Shown here: positions 57,815-64,000 of the stretch, piece by piece
Layout: each line of letters begins with the position of its first letter
Numbering within the stretch: the first letter of the stretch is position 1
Assembly: GCA_014904845.1 (NCBI GenBank)
Contig: MU119259.1
Span: 62,001 to 126,000 of the forward strand
Source: Acephala macrosclerotiorum
Taxonomy: Eukaryota; Ascomycota; Leotiomycetes; Helotiales; Mollisiaceae
Length of the DNA: 64,000 nucleotides
Direction: 5' to 3'
Made by a program: the position numbers and the translations under genes
The notes under the pieces: model-generated
Database searches by the model: none
The model's input: only the letters and a program-made list of their open reading frames with translations
Told to the model about the DNA's origin: nothing

Positions 57815-57838
57815 GGGTTGGGTTGGGTTGGGTGTGGG
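57815..57838 (+). repeat. G-quadruplex-capable (GGGTT)n repeat
   Basis: GGGTTGGGTTGGGTTGGG plus GTGTGGG forms the textbook four-G-tract motif with two-base loops. It lies on the template strand about 330 bp before the FlbC-like ATG. Confidence 0.7.
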
Positions 57839-60421
57839 AGAATGGCATGCTTTTACAGCATGGCATTTTGATTTCGGGGAAACTGCGCCAAAGTCCTCCG
57901 CTCCACTTTCCACTAGCCCTGCAAGTGGGTCAAGTGGAGACAGACACTTAGGCAGGGAATCTCTGACGATTACTAAACTTTCCTGGACTTGGCCTGGGCA
58001 TGACTTGGACATCTAGTACTGTACGCGAGGGCACGCTTCTAGAGAGGGACATTTTATCGACTGGGATTATCTGCACAAGCTGTAGCCAGTTAGACGCCGA
58101 AAGGAGCGACTTCTCCGGTATCGTGAGCCATGAATGAAGAGGCGCCTGAGGGGCTTGAACGTGGCTTGAGAATTCTACCAGGGACTCGGACTCTCGGACG
58201 GGATAGAGATCAAGGGACCAGTGTCGTCACCAACAGAAAATCTCAGGAACCCGAGATATCATCACTGTTACTGTTTTAATATTCTTTGCAGTCCACTGCC
58301 AGTCGTCTGTCTTGTCCCCAAGTCATGCCACCGCTCGGGTCGGGAAACTGGGAAGCATGCAGAGTCCTTGGTACAGTATAGTTTGTACAGTACCTGCTCG
58401 AGCGGATAGTTCGAGAGAGAATCGAGGGTGGGGAGACGCTACTTGCGTGCATAGGGTTTATTTTACTTTGATTGGGATCTGGCACAACCAGATGCCTGGC
58501 TCCAAGCTTTTCCCTTTTCCTTGCTGAGTAGTGGTACTGTAGCAGTGGTCGTGAGACGATGCGCATCGCCTCCCACCAACTTGACATCACTTCTTTTCGA
58601 AAAGAGGGGTTCCGCTACAGTATCAAGCTTGGAAGAATGCAGGGCTGCGTCGTGCATATGCACGCATGCTGAGAAAACGGGTGGTTGCTTGCCATGCGCT
58701 TCGTTCAAGTCCCATGCCGGTTTTCCCTGCATTCGACTCAGTCTGGCCATCATGTTTCCTGAACGGGGTTGACTTGGTCGATCGAATCCACCCTCGCATT
58801 CTCATTCTCATTCCCATCCGCATCCGCGCCGCCGCATCACGATCTTTCGACTTCTGCATGTTCTGCGCACCCTGAACGTCAGATGAATCCACCACAACGA
58901 ACGCCGCCACATATCTGTACATTGAGCAGATGCTGCGTATCCGGCGCCCTTTGGCGCTTTTGAGGATCCAGATTTGGTATGCCTCGTGGTCCTAATGGTC
59001 TGAATATCATTTTCTCAAGCCGCGCAGGACGGAGGAACCTCCGCTTTCCGATACCAGAGAATGGGGTGATCGGAGATCTGGCTCAGCAAAGGTTTGGCTG
59101 GACGCTGATCATTGGTTCGAACTCGGCTCAACTTGATGCAGGGTCTTGCACGAGGCCAAACTTGATCGGATAGCAGATCAAGATCCCCCTGTCGAATACA
59201 ACGGTTCTCCACTTTACCCTCCAGTCAGGAACGCTCAGGGTCCAAGCGGTCCCCCAGGTTTTAGGGACTGTGAGCTCAACCAGACAACACGCTGCTCAAC
59301 TTTCTCCCTGCTCTTCAACTGCTCATCTGCTCATTCTACCAAGTTCGTGTTTGCGAAAAACATCGACAGCCTCCCGAATTACCGGTCAAGCACACGTTGT
59401 GCAATTCTCCTTCATGCGTGAAATTTGGCCGTGATGTCATCTGAGAGTATCAGATCGGATTCTCTGAGGGGATCTGTGATTTCGAGCAGCGGCGGGTCCT
59501 GGTTTGACAAGAGCCGGCGCGGCGTCTGATCCCTAGACCCACCGTCGCGCGGCTGTGATGTTCTAGACGCGCGAAGACTTCTGCCTCACGCAACCAGCAT
59601 ATGGATGCAAGCAAAATCCACCGAGATGCTAACTGTTTTGCCAGCAGGTCCGCCTGACTCGTTGTTTTGCACCGGAGAAGCATCCTTAGCATCCCGGATG
59701 ACCAGGAAGATGTCTTGTATCTTGTATTTCACAACAACAGAAGAACTTTGTCGCGAGAGATGAGGCACAGTGATGGTGAAGAGAGTTTGTAAAAGCATCC
59801 CAACAGCTGGCTGCGTACTCGTTATTGAACCATGAAACTGGTCAAGGCAAAGTTTATAATAGCCAAGAATGTCAGAGGCCTTGGGGAAACAGATTGCGAC
59901 CGTCGTACCTGAACCATCAGAATGGATCCTTGGAAATCCCGAGGTGTTAATACGTCCCCTGGATGGCCGTTTGAGCGTTTCTAAATCCGAACCATACATC
60001 ATAACATCTAAGGAGCGATCTCCTTAAATTCTACAGATCTCGAGATATGCATTAGTTGGATAGGGGTCCCTTGGAACGCCTCCCGGGATCGAAGCCAGTG
60101 CGCTGTTACGCCATAAACAGCAATTTCACAGACTCTTAAATCACGACATCATCGGTGTCGCAGGGGCCAAGAAGCAAAAAGGGTCCATTGGATTGAGATT
60201 GGTGATACGGGAAATTCTCACCGACCACGCATTTCTGGCATCTGTGAAGCTAGGAAGTATGCTCATCCCCTAAGCGGAAGAAGCAAACAAGTGCTTCGTT
60301 CACCTCATTTGCTGTTGTACGAAGGGACGGTCTTATGATCTTCATCTCTTCTTGAAAAGGAAATCGACTAAGAGAAGCAAGCGTTGTGGGTGCAAGCTTG
60401 CGACAAGTCGGCAAAAAAAAT

Positions 60422-60441
60422 ATGGGATTTTAAAATCCCAT
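60422..60441. repeat. Perfect 20-bp palindrome
   Basis: ATGGGATTTTAAAATCCCAT reads the same on both strands. It lies in non-coding DNA 33 bp before the poly-T tract. Confidence 0.9.
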
Positions 60442-60473
60442 GTGGTGATCACTTGAGCGCCGATCGAACACCA

Positions 60474-60511
60474 TCTCTTTTCTTTTTTTTTTTCTTTTTT
60501 TTTTTTTTTTC
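60474..60511 (+). repeat. T-rich tract interrupted by few C
   Basis: A run of 38 pyrimidines, mostly T, between the palindrome and AT-balanced DNA. No A-tailed retroelement is seen next to it. Confidence 0.8.
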
Positions 60512-61932
60512 TCGCCCAGTTGTGTTTTTTATTCCCGACTATTCCAACTCTCTTGCACCTGCTTTTCCAGCTTGCGTGAATCATTTTACGATGTGTCGGT
60601 TTTCATTATCATAAAGGAATGCAGAATTCGTTCCCCCGAAGTCACAATCAGATAATTCGACCTTCCTATGAAGGATATCCGACGAGGTCCCCAGATTCAA
60701 AATCGTCGTGCACACCCTCTCCCAAACCGTTCGCACCTTAGTAGCTCATATTCATCCCAGCCTACCTTTAACACAAAAACTAGGAAGTACCTCCAGATAC
60801 CGATATCGGCTACCTTTCACAAGCAAACTCCTCTTTTGCCTTCTCCTCCCCGCCATACAAACCAATGAATACACCCTCCTCCCCTTATCGCGCATCCAAT
60901 AATCAACAATTCCGCCAGCATCATCAAAGCAAGAATGCCACACACGGTTCGGGTTACGCTGCAACCCCCAATTGAGCCGTGCATTTGGGAAAAGTCAAGT
61001 TTAAGCTATGCGTGTTCGTCTATTGGTTTCTAGTCGAGGAGCTATGTTTTTAGCGTGGTGAGGAAGGGGAAGCTTAAGCGCCACGTGCAGGCCCGGTGAT
61101 ATGGGCTTGCATGAAGGGTATGTAGGTTGCTGAAATTTTAGAGTTTTGGAGGGTCGAGGTTGGGTCTGAGGTGGAGGTTTCGGGATGCTTAGAGGGGTTT
61201 AGAGTTGAGGGGGAGGGTCGAGGGCAGCTCGAGGTATGTGAACATTGTTGCAGGCACGATCTATTCATGTTGGAAAGTACGGGTGTGTACATAAGTATCA
61301 GGTCTCTCAAAGACTCATTTGTTTATTGTTTGCTATTGTTCAAGCTATGATTAATTGAAACCCTTGCTCTGCTGGTACTGAGTTGAAGTTAGTGAAGGCA
61401 TCTGGGTCTTGTATGGGTTTGATAATCCCACAGAAAATTTGCTATGGTAGACTGTCCAAGCTTGAACAATCAAGAACCAATGCATTGTAGGTCCTAGAAA
61501 CCAGTTGAGTAGGAAGTGTGCGTTTCACGTGATACAAGCGCTAGTTAAGCGAGATGCATTCAAACCTCCCTTTCCATTAGTATTACCGACATACTGTACA
61601 TTCACGTCTTTCAGAGTCATAAACTTCAGCGAGCACTATAGTGACCACCAGCTTCTTTGATTAGTAATCTACCGCCCAGGACATTCACAACATCTTCATG
61701 CGTTAACATCCACAGACGATAGCATTAGCAGAATCCACTGTCCTCTATCACCAGTACCTATAGCTGAAGACGCATTCTGACTGCAGTATTCAAGATCGAC
61801 GGCTTTCTGCAAGTCGAATTAACTCTTTGTTTGTCGGAATAGTGATTCAATTCATCAACGCAAAGTCTTACTCTAGGAGTGCGCTTCTCAAGGCCCAACC
61901 ATTCTTCTCAGGGCCGCCTTTGCATCCTCCAC

Positions 61933-63196
61933 TTAGGCTTTAATACCCTCATTCCAGATCCAGTCCAACCTACTGAGCAAATCGCGTTTGATAGCTTCGA
62001 CTTCATCTCGAGCAGGGCCTTGGAAATCATACATCTCCCCAGCTTCAGAGCTGGTCACGACCACTATTTGAGCCTTTGGCCGCCTCACTACGTCATATAC
62101 CTCAAATACTTTTTCGAACGCTAAGTTCTGCGTCGCTCGAGCCTGAAGCAACTCAGCAAGAACTAGTGCGTCTTCGATCCCCTGGCCGACTCCAGCTCCC
62201 TGATGAGGTGTTGACGCATGAGCAGCATTGCCTAGAAGGACGACTCGACCTCGGAAGAAAGTTGGGCTGGGTGGATGGTCGAAAAAGCCCCAGCAATCCA
62301 CGTCCTTCACCAGCTAACATAAAGCCGCCAGCAAAGGGTACAACACAACTGAGCATCGACCTGCATTCATGATTTTCTTCACTGCGCCACCCCGATCCTT
62401 GAAGTCTTCTCTCATTTGCTTTGCATCCTTCTTCAATATCCATTTTCCGTTCTCCCAGTCTCCTTCCATACTGCCACGAGCGACCACGTTTACGGTAGCA
62501 CCTTTGTCGATCTGGTATGTCAAGACATGCCCTCCTTGACCACAGTACAGATCGCTGTTTAAAGCTGCACAAAACCCCAACGCTGCCCCTGCATGTTCCA
62601 TAGGCACCAGGCCCCTATATGCATATCTCCCAGTAATTCTCTCCCAAGAAGTAGCTGTCGGACTTGGGACCGGATACCATCGCACCCAATCACAACTTCA
62701 GCCTCTTCAATTTACCATTCTCGAAGACGGGACATACATTAGTGGACGGCAGATGTTCGAGCTTCGTGAGCCTGGCTGGGAAAGTGATGCGTTCCTGCGG
62801 AACATGTGCAGCCAATGCAATAAGCAAATGCCCGCGATGCACACTGCTCATACCAGCCTTGTTATCATCTGTACTCCTCACGCTCGCCCATCAGCTCTCC
62901 TGTATCGTCCACACGGCGAAAGTTGATCCAGACATCCTCTTATTCGGGGTCGCCGTTCTTGGTAACCAACCGGTTGAACGTCTTGGGTGATTCCGGTGAG
63001 ATCTTCAGCATTGATGATATTCCGTTCTGATTCAAGGCTATGCCGGCGCCAATTTCGGAGAGGAACGGGGAAGCTTTGAAGATGTGGAATGGGTTCCCCC
63101 AGGCCTCTGCGGAGGAAGCCAACGGCGAATATCATGCCGCAGATTCCCCGCCGGCAATGGCCATTGAGTGGTATTTGACTTCCATTGCACTCTCTG
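61933..63196 (-). pseudogene. Decayed FAD-dependent (salicylate-hydroxylase-like) monooxygenase
   Basis: The family is clear from the start MEVKYHSMAIAGG (Rossmann beta strand and first glycines), the middle EIGAGIALNQNGI, then EVVIGCDGIRSQVR (the DG motif), RGLVPMEHAG and finally GNAAHASTPHQGAGVGQG (FAD ribityl-phosphate motif, usually GDAAH). The pieces lie in different frames. A one-base loss in the C-run at 63146-63149 breaks the GxGxxG motif right after the start. A second shift lies near 63095-63103. TAA at 62942-62940 follows NGDPE, and further shifts occur before 62690 and at about 62310. The gene cannot make an enzyme. Relatives hydroxylate aromatic acids or act in secondary metabolism. 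Confidence 0.85.
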
Positions 63197-63884
63197 AGTA
63201 ATTCAAAGCAGAGTTACTTGAATCATCAGCTAATTCTGTTCCCGATATGTGAGGGTGTGGAAGTGTGAGGACGTCTAAATTTGAGGATATGAGGACATAG
63301 GACGTAAGGGGTTCTGTATCTTCGCTGGCAGCTGGTGAGACAACCATCCACCTAAGCAGGTGGCAGCTGTACATGCGTTAAGCTTGATTCAACCCACAAG
63401 TAAGTAAGTAAGGCCTCTCCCATTGAAAAACTCAGCGGCCAGTCCCCTTTCGGCTAATTTTTTTTTAATTGGATTGTTGTCTATTTACTTGAACCGATTT
63501 ACTTTACGCGTTCTTTCCTAACAAAGTTCTATCTTTCGCTAGGTGTCACAAGTCTTTAGGCGAAAACAAACGGCATGGATTGACAGGGTCCACAATCCTG
63601 TAAACTAACGTCCAGATTGATTTCCAGGCTTAGGTGGGCTTCTGTCGACAAGATTTTATCAACGGATACTTCTTGACAAGGCCAAGTTAAGGTCTCGCGC
63701 CGCTTTTGAGAACTACGCTCAACCTCTTGGCTTAGATTTTGGATTTTTCGTCCCTATTTTCCATCACGCGAGTTTGGATATCATTGTCCAAATACTTGAT
63801 AAGACTTCAACATCATACGGTATCAACGATATCGACTCTAATTGTCGGGCTCGCTGATTGCCAATAGCACTATGGGGCCTACCA
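63197..63884. other. Intergenic, nothing recognised
   Basis: This AT-rich stretch has a run of nine T at about 63460-63468. No gene was seen. Confidence 0.5.
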
Positions 63885-64000
63885 ATGAATCGTAGACGAG
63901 TCCAACAGCCAGACAAAGCTTACATAGAGACATTGCCGTCATCGGCCTTTCCTAGCGACTGGCAGGCAGTATCGAGAATCCAGAAGACTTTTGGAAGACT
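63885..64000 (+). CDS. Possible gene start cut by the right edge
   Basis: ATG 63885 opens a frame that runs to the window end without a stop (38 codons: MNRRRVQQPDKAYIETLPSS, then AFPSDWQAVSRIQ). The composition looks coding. No family can be named from so short a piece. Confidence 0.3.
   Translation, partial: MNRRRVQQPDKAYIETLPSSAFPSDWQAVSRIQKTFGR

Larger units (their letters stand above)
57483..61932. other. Gene-poor 4.4 kb stretch with simple repeats
   Basis: No supported gene was found. A minus frame at 59586..60002 (138 codons, begins MMYGSDLETLKRPSRG) has moderately coding-like composition but no family. The stretch holds the long leader/promoter of the FlbC-like gene with (TGGTA)n and (GGGTT)n repeats. 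It also holds a perfect 20-bp palindrome at 60422 and a T-rich tract at 60474-60511. Confidence 0.5.

Noticed and set aside
58790..58830. (CATTCT)n/(CATCCG)n-like simple sequence seen as repeats
   Set aside because: Short and imperfect; not distinct enough from background to list as a repeat.
59100..59160. tRNA-like GGTTCGAACTC string
   Set aside because: No acceptor, D or anticodon stems could be paired around it.
59586..60002. 138-codon minus-strand frame
   Set aside because: Somewhat coding-like but no family, no partner exons and no clear promoter; not called as a gene.

Overview
The window is nuclear DNA of a filamentous ascomycete (Pezizomycotina). Reasons: genes are split by short introns (mostly 45-60 nt) with GT..AG ends and CTAAC/CTGAC-like branch sites; intergenic spaces are 0.2-2 kb; and there is a class II hydrophobin, a FlbC-type zinc-finger regulator and many fungal housekeeping genes. 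Many proteins look like Helotiales/Leotiomycetes proteins to me, but that is recollection, not a search result. I see no operons, tRNA, rRNA or CRISPR.

Layout. 0-12 kb is an accessory-looking stretch: a decayed MFS (allantoate-permease-like) transporter running off the left edge, an intact fluoroacetate-dehalogenase-like hydrolase, a class II hydrophobin, two tandem Oma1-like M48 metalloproteases (the second damaged), and an auxin-efflux-carrier-like transporter with an in-frame stop. 12-18.5 kb holds ribosome-related genes (PUF6, GIR2, ACL4) and an unknown disordered protein. 20-33 kb holds a membrane-anchored unknown, RAD51, NUP120, VPS26, LSM8 and a seven-exon nucleoside hydrolase. 33-48.6 kb holds two membrane-tethered disordered proteins, a Tma17-like coiled-coil protein, the mitochondrial rhomboid PCP1, a seven-exon PhoD-like phosphatase, a foldback MITE, a putative DNA-binding protein and an omega-type glutathione transferase. 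49-50.2 kb is a frameshifted beta-propeller lectin-like pseudogene. 50.6-57.5 kb holds the divergent spliceosomal pair CLF1/PRP31 and a FlbC-like regulator. 57.5-64 kb is gene-poor and ends with a decayed FAD monooxygenase and the possible start of a gene at the right edge.

The functional genes are mostly unrelated housekeeping loci. The exceptions are some divergent pairs with common themes: PUF6/GIR2 (ribosome biogenesis and translation) and CLF1/PRP31 (splicing). Pseudogenes concentrate in the two flanks and around 49-50 kb, which marks these as evolving accessory segments. I did not find a convincing new multi-gene system. The most unusual signals are the 161-bp palindromic MITE, the tandem Oma1-like pair, the GC-AG intron, the G-quadruplex motif in the FlbC-like leader, and the repeated nonsense mutations in otherwise well-conserved genes.
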